From contig CAKTNN010000042.1 of the NCBI GenBank assembly GCA_934589065.1, positions 1 through 17,499 of the forward strand: a DNA stretch of 17,499 bases, in the 5' to 3' direction. Of the stretch, positions 5,826-13,495 are shown in pieces; the first letter of the stretch is position 1; each line of letters begins with the position of its first letter. Under the pieces are notes generated by a model. The model saw only the letters and a list, made by a program, of their open reading frames with translations, ran no database searches and was not told the DNA's origin. The translations under genes and the position numbers were made by a program. The DNA comes from an uncultured Oscillospiraceae bacterium (GTDB lineage: Bacteria; Bacillota; Clostridia; Oscillospirales; Oscillospiraceae).

Positions 5826-5844
5826 TATCCTTTATCATGGGATA
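5826..5844. promoter_or_regulatory. Possible LysR binding palindrome upstream of the LysR gene
   Basis: TATCC (5826-5830) and GGATA (5840-5844) form an inverted repeat in the short gap before the LysR start, with a T-N11-A-like layout typical of LysR sites. It could equally be a weak hairpin. Confidence 0.25.
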
Positions 5845-5865
5845 TTCCGTCATCCCGTTTTTGCA

Positions 5866-7101
5866 TTACCTTCCAAAGCAGACCCGGAAGGTGGTTCCCT
5901 CCTCCGGTGTGCTGGAAACCGTAATGGTTCCATGGAGCTTTTCCGTCATTTCCTTGGTAATCGCCAGGCCCAGGCCGAAGCTGCCGGAGGGATTCTGGCG
6001 GCTCTTATCACTGCGATAAAACCGATCGAACACATGGGGCAGATCCTCGGCTGGAATGGTACTGCCCCGGTTTTTTACCAGGAGAATCGTCTTCCGCTTC
6101 TCCTGGGTCATGGTCAGTAAGACGTTTCCTCCCGCAGGCTCATATTTCAGCGCATTTTCCAGCAGGCTGCTGACGATGCGCAAAAGGTAATCCGCATTTC
6201 CCCAGACCATACAGCACTCCGGCAAATCCGTATCCAGCGTTACCTGTTTTTCGTAGGCCAAGGATTCCATTTCCAGCGCTGCTTTCATGGAAATACTGGC
6301 AAAATCCACGCTGCTTTCTTCCGGCTTGGCAGTGGATTGCTCCACATCCGCCAGAGTCAGCATCTGCCCAATCAGCTGCTGCATCCGCTTTGCGGCAGCC
6401 TGGGTGCTGTCCAGCCAGCGGCTCAGGCTGCCCACCGTAGCCTCCGGGTTTTCCGCAAGAATGGAATTATTGGCCAGAATCACGGACAGCGGCGTTTTGA
6501 GATCGTGGGAAGCATCGGCAACAAACTGTTTTTCCCGCAGCATTGCCTCCTCCATGGGCCGGGAGGCGATCACCGCCAGCTTTTTGCTGATCAGCCAAAA
6601 CAGCAGCATTCCCCCAATCCAAACTGCCCCCAACACCAGGCACAGCCTTAAAACCGAATGGGTGATGTAATCCGTAGACGCTATGGCGATTTTATAGGGA
6701 GCGCTGCCATTGCGGTAATAGATGGCGTGAAAACCGGAAAGAATGCCAAAATCCTGTTCCTGGGCCACCACTGCATCCAGAAGCGGCAAGAGGGTATCCT
6801 CCGGGAATGCATCATTGGGAGAAAGAAGCGTGTAGCTTCCCTGATCCTGGGAATAGAACACCGTCAGGATGTCCTTTTCTCTTCCCAGATCCAGCTGCTC
6901 CGGCCTGCCCGTCCGATTCGGCTTTCCCTCAGGAGCTTGGGAAAAAAAGCGCAAAGGGGCCACCACCTGCTCCATCGTAGAGCGCAGTCCGGAATAGTAA
7001 TCCCGCACCATATAGGCCGCCACAACCGCCACCATAACGGTCAGGACGATTCCGATCAAAAGCATATTAAACTGCACAAATCGCTTCCGGTAGGCACTCA
7101 T
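5866..7101 (-). CDS. Sensor histidine kinase of an OmpR-type two-component system
   Basis: A 411-residue membrane kinase. A first transmembrane helix lies at about 13-32, an extracellular sensor region of about 110 residues follows, and a second helix is at about 149-171. Next comes the HisKA dimerisation domain with phospho-acceptor H199 in FVADASHDLKTPLS. The HATPase domain has its N-box with N316 (LLENALKY), F-box DRFYR at 359-363 and glycine loop GSFGLGLA at 373-380. The G1 box is NRGS rather than the common DNGxG, a variant seen in some clostridial kinases. The start ATG overlaps the stop of the response regulator gene by four bases (ATGA), with GGAGG before it, so the two are translationally coupled. 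The sensor region gives no clue to the stimulus. Confidence 0.93.
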   Translation of the reverse strand: MSAYRKRFVQFNMLLIGIVLTVMVAVVAAYMVRDYYSGLRSTMEQVVAPLRFFSQAPEGKPNRTGRPEQLDLGREKDILTVFYSQDQGSYTLLSPNDAFPEDTLLPLLDAVVAQEQDFGILSGFHAIYYRNGSAPYKIAIASTDYITHSVLRLCLVLGAVWIGGMLLFWLISKKLAVIASRPMEEAMLREKQFVADASHDLKTPLSVILANNSILAENPEATVGSLSRWLDSTQAAAKRMQQLIGQMLTLADVEQSTAKPEESSVDFASISMKAALEMESLAYEKQVTLDTDLPECCMVWGNADYLLRIVSSLLENALKYEPAGGNVLLTMTQEKRKTILLVKNRGSTIPAEDLPHVFDRFYRSDKSRQNPSGSFGLGLAITKEMTEKLHGTITVSSTPEEGTTFRVCFGR

Positions 7102-7772
7102 GGCTGCACCTCCAGCCGGTAGCCGATTTTTTGAAGGTTCTTTATGGTTACCTTTGAGCCCAGATAGCGCAGCTTTTTCCGCAGGAAGGAGATGTAGGCC
7201 TCCACATTGTTATCCGACGCCTCGGAATCCATGCCCCAGGCTCTGGTAATGAGCAGTTCCTTGGGAAAGGTCATCTGGGGCTCCGAAAACATCAGCCGGG
7301 CAATCCGAAACTCCTTTGGGCTCAGCTGCACATCCCGGCTGCCCCGGCGCAATGTTACGGCGTTGAGATCCAGAACAAGATCAGAATAGGTTATTTCATT
7401 CAAAACCATGGCGCCCTTGCGGCGGGTCATCGCCCCTACCCGGGCCAAAAGCTCCTGGGGGTCAAAGGGCTTGGTCAAATAATCATCCGCACCGGCATTC
7501 AGCCCCGCCACCTTATCCGGGACGGTTGTCCGGGCAGTGAGCATCAGAATGGGGGTTTCAATCCCCTCACTGCGCACCTGCCGCAGTACGGAAAGGCCAT
7601 CCAGCTTTGGCAGCATAATGTCCAGCAAAACCAGGTTATAGGAAAAGCCGCGAATATAGTCCAGCGCCGACTGACCGTCCGACACCCAATCGGTGGTATG
7701 GCCCGCTTTTTGCAAAATATGCTCCACTGCCCCTGCCAGGGCCGCTTCATCCTCCACAATCAGAATATTCAT
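7098..7772 (-). CDS. OmpR/PhoB-family response regulator
   Basis: A 224-residue response regulator. The receiver domain runs from MNILIVEDEA with acidic pocket E7/D8, phospho-acceptor D51 in LVLLDIMLP, the T in MLTAR and the K in YLTKPFDP. The C-terminal winged helix (about 125-222, 'LSPKEFRIARLMFSEP') is of the OmpR/PhoB type. The ATG at 7772 is chosen because AAGGAGG lies 8 bases upstream. A longer frame beginning at 7814 would run through the promoter. It forms an operon with the kinase downstream and is divergent from the VTC operon. The DNA between them carries two matched direct-repeat pairs that are very likely its own binding sites. Confidence 0.94.
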   Translation of the reverse strand: MNILIVEDEAALAGAVEHILQKAGHTTDWVSDGQSALDYIRGFSYNLVLLDIMLPKLDGLSVLRQVRSEGIETPILMLTARTTVPDKVAGLNAGADDYLTKPFDPQELLARVGAMTRRKGAMVLNEITYSDLVLDLNAVTLRRGSRDVQLSPKEFRIARLMFSEPQMTFPKELLITRAWGMDSEASDNNVEAYISFLRKKLRYLGSKVTIKNLQKIGYRLEVQP

Positions 7773-7801
7773 AAAGCCTTCCTCCTTATTTTTATAATAC
7801 C

Positions 7802-7880
7802 ATTGTACACGCAATTCTGAAAGAGTCCTGAAAAAATATTTTTCTCCATTTCAGATTTTTTTCAGAATCCCGTGGATAAT
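7802..7880. promoter_or_regulatory. Divergent promoter pair with mirror-image response-regulator boxes
   Basis: Plus-strand promoter: TTTCAG (7849-7854), 5 bases, TTTCAG (7860-7865), 9 bases, -10 GATAAT (7875-7880). Minus-strand promoter: TTTCAG (7828-7833), 5 bases, TTTCAG (7817-7822), 9 bases, -10 TACAAT (7802-7807). The 9-base gaps are 7/9 identical (AATCCCGTG and AATTGCGTG). Half-sites 11 bp apart placed over the -35 position are the normal geometry for activation by OmpR/PhoB regulators. Neither promoter has a good -35 hexamer. Confidence 0.85.
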
Positions 7881-7904
7881 GAAAGGCACAAAGGAGGAAC
7901 CGCC

Positions 7905-8630
7905 ATGGAACAATACAAAGCCGATTTTAAACGCAAGGAAGTGAAATATCTCCTGGACAGCAGCCAAAAGAATGCGCTGATGCCTATTCTGGAAAGCCAC
8001 ATGGAGCCGGATGCCTTTCCCCATAGCAGCATTTCCAATTTATACTATGACACGCCGGATTTCCAAATGGTGCGCCGGTCCCTGGAAAAGCCCCAGTACA
8101 AGGAAAAGCTGCGGCTGCGGTGCTACTGCACCCCGGAAGATAACAGTCCTGCCTTCCCGGAAATCAAGAAAAAGGCCCAGGGAATCGTCTATAAGCGTCG
8201 GGTGCGTATGCCCTACGCCGAAGCCCTTGCCTATCTTGCCGGAGAGAATGTGCACCCATCGGGGCAGATTTTTCGGGAGCTGGATTGGCTTTTGGGCGCC
8301 TACCCCAATCTTGCTCCCCGGGTTTTCCTGAGCTATGAGCGAGACTCCTGGAAGGGCCTGGAAGACCCGGAGCTGCGGCTGACCATGGACCGGGAGATTC
8401 TCTGGCGGGCCTACGGCCTGGATCTGCGCCAGGGCCCCTGGGGCGATTCCCTGCTGACGCCGGGACAAACCCTGATGGAAATTAAATTTCCGGGAGCTGC
8501 TCCCCTGTGGCTGAGTCGGGCTCTATCGGATATCGGGGCGTTCCCCGTCTCCTTCTCCAAATACGGAAGAGCCTACAAAACCCTATATAAAGAAAATCAA
8601 AAGAAAATGGAGCTGCGAAAATATGCTTGA
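7905..8630 (+). CDS. VTC-domain (polyphosphate polymerase-like) CYTH-superfamily protein
   Basis: A 241-residue soluble protein with the VTC domain, the triphosphate-tunnel fold also found in the yeast vacuolar polyphosphate polymerase. The basic and acidic residues that line the tunnel are recognisable: FKRKEVKYLL near the start, LYYDTPDF, then KEKLRLRCY (about 65-73), EIKKKAQGIVYKRRVRM, LSYERDSW, LRLTMDREI and LMEIKFPG toward the end. Length is normal for bacterial members. Whether such proteins make polyphosphate or transfer phosphate to a surface partner is not established. The ATG at 7905 has AAAGGAGG 6 bases upstream. An earlier in-frame GTG at 7872 lies in the promoter. It is first in a three-gene operon and overlaps the next gene by 8 bases. 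Confidence 0.9.
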   Translation: MEQYKADFKRKEVKYLLDSSQKNALMPILESHMEPDAFPHSSISNLYYDTPDFQMVRRSLEKPQYKEKLRLRCYCTPEDNSPAFPEIKKKAQGIVYKRRVRMPYAEALAYLAGENVHPSGQIFRELDWLLGAYPNLAPRVFLSYERDSWKGLEDPELRLTMDREILWRAYGLDLRQGPWGDSLLTPGQTLMEIKFPGAAPLWLSRALSDIGAFPVSFSKYGRAYKTLYKENQKKMELRKYA

Positions 8631-9297
8631 CGGACTGTTTGCTTCCCTCTATTCCCAAACTGTAAGCGTGCCCGCATTCTTGTTCACCTGTGGGCTTTCC
8701 CTGGTGCTGGGGCTGGGAATTTCCCTGGTTTACCGCAGAATCTCTCCCAACACCGGCACGATGGCAAATGCATTGACGGTGCTGCCCTTTCTGGTGCAGC
8801 TGGTCGTTTTCCTGGTAAACGGCAATCTGGGGGCAGGCGTGGCGGTAGCCGGGGCATTCAGCCTGGTGCGCTTTCGCTCAGCTCCCGGCTCTGCCCAGGA
8901 TATTCTGGCGATTTTTCTGGCAATGACCCTGGGGCTTGCCTGCGGCATGGGCTACTGTGCCCTGGCTGTGCTGGCGGCAGTGGTGACAGGCGGCATATTC
9001 CTGCTGCAAAAAAAGCCCGCTGCCGACCCGGGTGACCGGGAAATTCGGGTAACCGTACCGGAAAACCTGAACTACAGCGAACTATTTACCGATCTTTTTG
9101 AAAACTTTACCCACTCTTACAGCCTAATCCGGGTGAAAACCGTAAATATGGGCTCACTATACAGTCTGCACTACCGGGTGCGGCTAAAAAATACGGCAGA
9201 CGAAAAACAGCTGCTGGACGCAATGCGGTGCCGTAACGGAAATTTGGAAATCTCCTGCGGGCTGCCCGCAAATAATCGACAGGGGGAAATACTATGA
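8623..9297 (+). CDS. DUF4956 membrane protein
   Basis: A 224-residue protein with about four or five hydrophobic segments in residues 17-128, for example 'AFLFTCGLSLVLGLGISLVY' and 'ALAVLAAVVTGGIFLL', followed by a soluble C-terminal domain of about 90 residues. The loop motif GAFSLVRFRSAPGSAQDI is typical of DUF4956. The family is commonly encoded next to VTC-domain proteins and CotH or carbohydrate-binding-type exported proteins, and is thought to form a membrane component with them. No biochemical role is established. Its start overlaps the VTC stop by 8 bases and its stop overlaps the lipoprotein start by 4 bases. That indicates strict translational coupling and probably fixed stoichiometry. 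Confidence 0.88.
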   Translation: MLDGLFASLYSQTVSVPAFLFTCGLSLVLGLGISLVYRRISPNTGTMANALTVLPFLVQLVVFLVNGNLGAGVAVAGAFSLVRFRSAPGSAQDILAIFLAMTLGLACGMGYCALAVLAAVVTGGIFLLQKKPAADPGDREIRVTVPENLNYSELFTDLFENFTHSYSLIRVKTVNMGSLYSLHYRVRLKNTADEKQLLDAMRCRNGNLEISCGLPANNRQGEIL

Positions 9298-10853
9298 AAA
9301 TGCGAAACTTAATTCTTACATCCATGCTGGCTCTTGCCTTGCTTTCCGGCTGCGCCACCGGTGTTTCAGCCAGTGGAAGCACAGCATCTTCCGTTCAAGC
9401 CGCTGGAACCCAAGGCGCTTCGGCAGGAGAAATAGAAATTCAGTTTGCCGATTCCGGCGTCACCGCTTCTGCCCGTACCGGACTGTCCATTTCAGGTTCT
9501 ACTCTGACCATACAAGAGGCAGGAACCTACCATGTCTCCGGCACCAGCCAAGACGGCAGCATCCTGGTGCAAAAAGGAACCACCGGCGTCCATCTCGTGT
9601 TGGATGGGCTGAGCTTATCCGCCCAGAATACCGCACCCATTGTTTGCGCAAAGGGTACGGAGGTTACCATTGAGGCCGCAGCAGGATCGCAGAACACCCT
9701 GGCAGATACCAAAGCCAACAACGAAGAGGTTTCCCCCGATGCCGAAAACGCCGTCATCAAATGCACGGACGGCTCTCAGGTAACCCTCTGCGGAGCGGGC
9801 ACCCTGAATATCCAGGCAAAGGGCAAGAACGGAATAAAATCCGGCGCCTCTACCCAGGAGGACGGCGACGCATCCCTTACGGTGAAGAAATTGACGCTGA
9901 ACATCCAGGCCCCGGTAAATGACGCCATCAATGCAGAAGGGACACTGAATGTGGAAAGCGGTACGCTCACCGTCTCCGCCGGAGACGATGCCATCCACTG
10001 TGACGGCACGCTTAACATCGGCGCAGAAAATGCCCAGGGCCCAAAAATTGACATCACCGGCTGTTATGAAGGTCTGGAAGGGGCGACGGTCAACATTTAT
10101 TCCGGGGATATTACCATTGAATCCACCGACGACTGCATCAACGCCGCCAACGCGGAGCTGACCGGCTACAGTTATCAGCTGAACATTTTCGGCGGAAACA
10201 TTACCGCTTATGCAGAAAACGGAGACGGCTTTGACTCCAATGGCGATCTGACCATCTCCGGAGGCACAGTTTCCGTATGGACTGCCAACACGGCAGACAA
10301 CGAGCCCCTGGACGCAGACGGAACGGTGACCATTTCCGGCGGCACCGTGCTGGCCTGGGGCGGCAGCAGCGGCATGGGGCTCAACCTGAATGCACAGCAG
10401 CCCTGCGTGATCTTTGGCACTGAAGCATCCGGAAAGCCCGGGCAGGATTTCCAAGGTCAGAGGACAGGCATAATGGCAGCATCCGGCAATGATTTTACCA
10501 TTCAGGACAGCCAGGGAAATGCCCTTCTTTCCGGCACAGCCCGGTGCGGCGGAAGCTATGTTCTCTACTCCTCCCCAGAAATCCAGGAATCGGAAAGCTA
10601 TATATTGGCAAGCGGAGATAACTCCGTCACTGCCCAAGGGCAAACCGGCACTGTTTCCAGCGGCTTTGGCGGTATGGGCCGCCACGGTTTCTTCCGTCAG
10701 GAGGACGGGCAGCCCCCCGAGACCGATTCCGGCACCCCGCCCGACCGGGCTGACAAGCAGCGCCCAGAGGACTTTGACGGTGCACGGGGGCAAAAGGGCA
10801 ACCGGGCCGAGCCGCAAAGCGGAAACATCTCTCAGCCGGGGGAATCCGCGTAA
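9294..10853 (+). CDS. Surface lipoprotein, Cthe_2159-like carbohydrate-binding beta-helix (DUF4353)
   Basis: A 519-residue exported lipoprotein. The signal peptide ends in the lipobox LLSGC, with C20 as the lipidation site. Residues 60-370 form short parallel beta-helix repeats rich in 'G-x-L-x-I-x-[GA]-G' turns and acidic calcium-type loops (GDDAIHCDG, STDDCINA, NGDGFDSNG, EPLDADG). This matches the Cthe_2159 family, whose Clostridium thermocellum founder binds cellulose and pectin-type acidic polysaccharide and is calcium-loaded. The C-terminal 70 residues are Gly/Pro/Gln/acid-rich and look disordered. It is third in the VTC operon, coupled by an ATGA overlap, with AGGGGG before the start. 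It may present or bind a surface polymer processed by the VTC/DUF4956 pair (inference). Confidence 0.88.
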   Translation: MKMRNLILTSMLALALLSGCATGVSASGSTASSVQAAGTQGASAGEIEIQFADSGVTASARTGLSISGSTLTIQEAGTYHVSGTSQDGSILVQKGTTGVHLVLDGLSLSAQNTAPIVCAKGTEVTIEAAAGSQNTLADTKANNEEVSPDAENAVIKCTDGSQVTLCGAGTLNIQAKGKNGIKSGASTQEDGDASLTVKKLTLNIQAPVNDAINAEGTLNVESGTLTVSAGDDAIHCDGTLNIGAENAQGPKIDITGCYEGLEGATVNIYSGDITIESTDDCINAANAELTGYSYQLNIFGGNITAYAENGDGFDSNGDLTISGGTVSVWTANTADNEPLDADGTVTISGGTVLAWGGSSGMGLNLNAQQPCVIFGTEASGKPGQDFQGQRTGIMAASGNDFTIQDSQGNALLSGTARCGGSYVLYSSPEIQESESYILASGDNSVTAQGQTGTVSSGFGGMGRHGFFRQEDGQPPETDSGTPPDRADKQRPEDFDGARGQKGNRAEPQSGNISQPGESA

Positions 10854-10857
10854 CGGC

Positions 10858-10886
10858 GCAAACGCATAACAGGCGTTTGCTTCATT
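10858..10886 (+). terminator. Weak terminator after the VTC operon
   Basis: The perfect 8-bp arms GCAAACGC (10858-10865) and GCGTTTGC (10873-10880) are followed by only TTCATT. It ends right where the rubrerythrin promoter begins, so it may insulate the two units only partly. Confidence 0.5.
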
Positions 10887-10913
10887 GACAAACGGGGATA
10901 CCTTGGCTACAAT
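10885..10913 (+). promoter_or_regulatory. Near-consensus sigma-A promoter of rubrerythrin
   Basis: A perfect TTGACA (10885-10890), a 17-base spacer and TACAAT (10908-10913). The leader contains a small hairpin TTGGG/CCCAA at about 10919-10934 before the gene. This is among the strongest promoters in the window. Confidence 0.78.
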
Positions 10914-10959
10914 GGACTTGGGGGAAACCCAAAAATGGTATTTGAAAGGATGCTGCATC

Positions 10960-11496
10960 ATGAGCAAATACGCAGGTACTCAGACCGAAAAGAATCTGCT
11001 GGAGGCCTTCTCCGGGGAATCCCAGGCAAGAAACAAATATACCTATTTCGCCTCCAAGGCCAAGAAGGACGGCTACGAACAGATTGCAGCCCTGTTCCTG
11101 AAAACCGCCGACAATGAAAAAGAGCACGCCAAAATGTGGTTCAAGGAGCTGAACGGCATCGGCTCCACCGCCGAAAACCTGCAGGCTGCCGCAGAGGGCG
11201 AAAACTACGAATGGACGGATATGTACGAGGGCTTTGCCAAGACCGCCGAGGAAGAGGGCTTCCCGGAGCTGGCTGCCAAATTCCGCCTGGTTGCCGCCAT
11301 TGAGAAGCACCACGAGGAGCGCTACAGAGCACTGCTTCACAACGTGGAAACCGCCCAGGTCTTTGCCAAAAGTGAGGTAAAAATCTGGGAGTGCCGGAAT
11401 TGCGGTCACATCGTGATCGGCACGGAAGCGCCTGCCGTCTGCCCCACCTGCAACCATCCCCAGAGCTACTTTGAAGTAAACGCAGAAAACTACTGA
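10960..11496 (+). CDS. rbr: Rubrerythrin
   Basis: A 178-residue cytoplasmic non-haem iron peroxidase that removes hydrogen peroxide in anaerobes. The N-terminal ferritin-like four-helix domain carries the diiron ligands at the usual spacing: E20 in [12 protein letters not shown]53 and H56 in NEKEHA, a glutamate in AEEEGF near 97, and E115 with H118 in [11 protein letters not shown]. The C-terminal rubredoxin domain has its four iron cysteines, C145/C148 (ECRNCG) and C161/C164 (CPTC). Length is slightly short of the 190-residue Desulfovibrio type. The ATG at 10960 follows AAAGGA. A longer frame from 10885 is excluded because it starts inside the promoter. It is monocistronic, with a strong promoter and its own terminator, as expected for a highly expressed oxidative-stress protein. 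Confidence 0.96.
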   Translation: MSKYAGTQTEKNLLEAFSGESQARNKYTYFASKAKKDGYEQIAALFLKTADNEKEHAKMWFKELNGIGSTAENLQAAAEGENYEWTDMYEGFAKTAEEEGFPELAAKFRLVAAIEKHHEERYRALLHNVETAQVFAKSEVKIWECRNCGHIVIGTEAPAVCPTCNHPQSYFEVNAENY

Positions 11497-11545
11497 TTTT
11501 TTCCTTCGCATACAAGTATCTGTCCCAAAAGCGAGCATAAAAAAC

Positions 11546-11597
11546 AACTGTCATTGCAAAGCCGGTGAGAATGCCGCCTGCAATGACAGTTTTACAT
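11546..11597 (+). terminator. Terminator of rubrerythrin, TCATTGC-type palindrome
   Basis: The arms AACTGTCATTGC (11546-11557) and GCAATGACAGTT (11580-11591) with a GC-rich inner part are followed by TTACATTTG. The arm core matches the symporter terminator at 4230. Confidence 0.8.
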
Positions 11598-11644
11598 TTG
11601 ATTCCTATCGGAAAATTCGGAGGGTGTCCTCTTCCCCTGCCAGC

Positions 11645-11848
11645 CTACAGCTCTTCCTCTTCAATCCGGGCCAGGGCATCGGCAATATTCTTCACGCTCA
11701 CGGGCTTGGGAATATAGCCATTCATATCCAGCCCGTCAATCAGGTAAATGAGTTTTCCGTCATTGCCCCGCTTCGCGGTATAGAGGTAGCGGGTGGAATT
11801 TAAGGTGCGCAGCTCATTTTCAAGAAAAAAGAGAGCGAAAATGTGCAT
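11645..11848 (-). pseudogene. Collapsed hybrid sensor kinase: sensor-domain piece joined to a receiver-domain tail
   Basis: The 67-codon frame begins at an ATG one base after the sirtuin stop and has no ribosome binding site of its own. Its first half, 'LNSTRYLYTAKRGNDGKLIY' followed by LIDGLD, resembles the 'YLYTAKR-x-x-DGK-x-x-Y-x-x-DG' strands of extracellular Cache-type sensor domains. Its second half, 'MNGYIPKPVSVKNIADALAR', is the end of a response-regulator receiver domain: the conserved Lys-Pro after beta5 and then alpha5. The two parts belong at opposite ends of a hybrid kinase, so I infer an internal deletion that fused them in frame near residue 40. A functional micro-protein cannot be excluded. 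Confidence 0.5.
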
Positions 11849-11849
11849 T

Positions 11850-12716
11850 TTACAGATCGTTTAAAACCATGCCGATATCTCCATCGATGCAGATAGACTG
11901 CCGGCTGATTTCCCTGGGGCAGACCGCCTGGCCTGCATTGATGCAGACGTATGTGGCGTTGGGATTCCTGGCAGTCTTATGCCAGAAGGGATATTTGATG
12001 ATGCCCGGGGTATTGTACCCGACCCCAAGCTCCAAAAAGAGAATGCTTTGATTTTCCCTTGTGCGGAGGAAGTTTTCATACCGCTCTGCGGCTCTGTGCC
12101 AGCCCTCATCCTCCACAAAGGTATCGTCACAGCGCAGATTCATGGTCAACGGCTTTCCGCAGTGGGGGCACACCGGCAAAAGCTCTGTGGGGATTTTCCG
12201 GTCTTTCTGCTGCTGTACCATTTGAGCAACCACCGCCTCATTATCATAAGTTTCCTGGCAGCAGGGAGTGCTGCACTGAAACAGGCCGTAGTCCCCCTGG
12301 GTGTAAAACAGGCGCTTTTTCTCAAATCCCGCCTTCTGGAAGCAATGGTCCACATTGGTGGTGAGCACAAAGTAATCCTTCTTCTCCACCAGGGTCAGCA
12401 GGGTTTTATACACCGGCTTGGGAATCTCCATATACCGATTGATGTAGATATACCGGCTCCAATAGGCCCAGTACTCTTCCATCGTCGGAAAGGGATAAAA
12501 GCCCCCGGAATACATATCCCGGATTCCGTAAGCCTGGGCAAAATCGGAAAAATACGACTGAAACCGGTCGCCGGAATAGGTAAATCCCGCCGCCGTGGAC
12601 AGGCCGGAGCCCGCCCCAATCACCACGGCATCGGCCTGATCCAAAGCACGGCGAACCTGCTCAATCTGCCCGGAGAAGCCGCCGGTAGATGTTTTTGTCA
12701 AGATCTTTGAAAACAT
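11850..12716 (-). CDS. sirTM: Class M sirtuin (SirTM), protein ADP-ribosyltransferase-type
   Basis: A 288-residue SIR2-family protein of the macrodomain-linked class M. The NAD-binding start GAGSGLSTAAGFTYSG (34-49) is clear. The catalytic region TTNVDHCFQKAGF has N121 and D123. The position that holds the catalytic His in deacetylase sirtuins is Q140 in YTQGDYG, as in the Streptococcus pyogenes and Staphylococcus enzymes that mono-ADP-ribosylate a lipoylated GcvH-like protein. A zinc site is formed by cysteines near 148-153 and CPHC (183-186). It overlaps the upstream macrodomain gene by 56 bases. The ATG is the only reasonable start (AGAAGG upstream). The usual downstream partners gcvH-L and lplA are absent here, so the substrate protein must be encoded elsewhere or differ. 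Confidence 0.9.
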   Translation of the reverse strand: MFSKILTKTSTGGFSGQIEQVRRALDQADAVVIGAGSGLSTAAGFTYSGDRFQSYFSDFAQAYGIRDMYSGGFYPFPTMEEYWAYWSRYIYINRYMEIPKPVYKTLLTLVEKKDYFVLTTNVDHCFQKAGFEKKRLFYTQGDYGLFQCSTPCCQETYDNEAVVAQMVQQQKDRKIPTELLPVCPHCGKPLTMNLRCDDTFVEDEGWHRAAERYENFLRTRENQSILFLELGVGYNTPGIIKYPFWHKTARNPNATYVCINAGQAVCPREISRQSICIDGDIGMVLNDL

Positions 12717-13437
12717 TAAAAATAACCTTCTTTACGCTGTGTTCTTCTTTCATAAAGTCTTTTACCGCCTGCACCGCAATTTCTGCAGCCAATTCATTGG
12801 GAAAATGGAACTCCCCGGTGGAAATGCAGCAGAAGGCCACACTCTCCAGATTGTTTTCCCCAGCCAGCTCCAGGCAGGAGTGATAGCAGGAAGCAAGCAA
12901 TGCTTTGTCCTGCTCCGTTACCTTTCCGGAAACAATGGGCCCAACCGTATGCAGCACATACTTGCAGGGAAGATTATAGGCCGGGGTGATTTTCGCCCGC
13001 CCCGTGGGCTCCGGGCAGCCCTGGCGCTCCATAAGCTCCTGGCAGGCCAGACGCAGCTGCACACCGGCGAAGGTATGGATGGCATTGTCGATGCAGCGGT
13101 GATTGGGCACATAGCAGCCGGTCATGCCACTGTTTGCCGCATTGACAATGGCATCGCACCGCAAGGTGGTAATATCCCCCTGCCAGAGGAAAAGCCCCGG
13201 CTGGATGGGAGTCAAGTCGGCTGCATCCGTAATGCCCTTATCCATTGCCGCCTGCTGCAAATAGGCGTCCTGAACCTCCAAAAATTCAGGGTCTATTCCC
13301 TTGGGACTGCGGACATTCATCATCCCCCGCAAGAGCAGTTTCTGCTCCTGGACATTTCCGGGAATTTCTTGCTTCTGATAACCGAATTCCTTTAAAAGCG
13401 ACTGAATGAGAAACAGCCGCCGCTCACTTTGATTCAT
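12661..13437 (-). CDS. Zn-type macrodomain protein-ADP-ribose hydrolase
   Basis: A 258-residue macrodomain enzyme that removes ADP-ribose from proteins, the eraser that pairs with the class M sirtuin encoded right behind it. An N-terminal helical extension (about 1-75), typical of this subgroup, precedes the macro fold. Within the fold lie GDIT at 87-90, DAIVNAANSGMTG at 95-107 and the subgroup signature GCYVPNHRCIDNAIH, with C108, H113 and C115 probably binding zinc. The phosphate-binding loop CISTGEFHFP is at 204-213. The start has AGAGG about 8 bases upstream. It is first in a two-gene operon, transcribed away from the HxlR gene across a region with operator-like repeats. Its expression may therefore respond to whatever the HxlR protein senses. 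Confidence 0.92.
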   Translation of the reverse strand: MNQSERRLFLIQSLLKEFGYQKQEIPGNVQEQKLLLRGMMNVRSPKGIDPEFLEVQDAYLQQAAMDKGITDAADLTPIQPGLFLWQGDITTLRCDAIVNAANSGMTGCYVPNHRCIDNAIHTFAGVQLRLACQELMERQGCPEPTGRAKITPAYNLPCKYVLHTVGPIVSGKVTEQDKALLASCYHSCLELAGENNLESVAFCCISTGEFHFPNELAAEIAVQAVKDFMKEEHSVKKVIFNVFKDLDKNIYRRLLRAD

Positions 13438-13495
13438 TTGGGCACCTCTTTTCCGTGTCCCTTCCTACGGACACTTGCATTTTTTCATTTCCGAG

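Noticed and set aside
10919..10934. Hairpin in the rubrerythrin leader as a riboswitch
   Set aside because: It is only a 5-bp stem with no terminator or anti-terminator partner, so there is no support for a switching element.
9615..10967. 450-codon open frame on the minus strand opposite the lipoprotein gene
   Set aside because: It is the antisense shadow of the beta-helix repeats, rich in Cys, Gly and Val as expected from that, and has no ribosome binding site. The plus-strand protein has a lipobox and family match.
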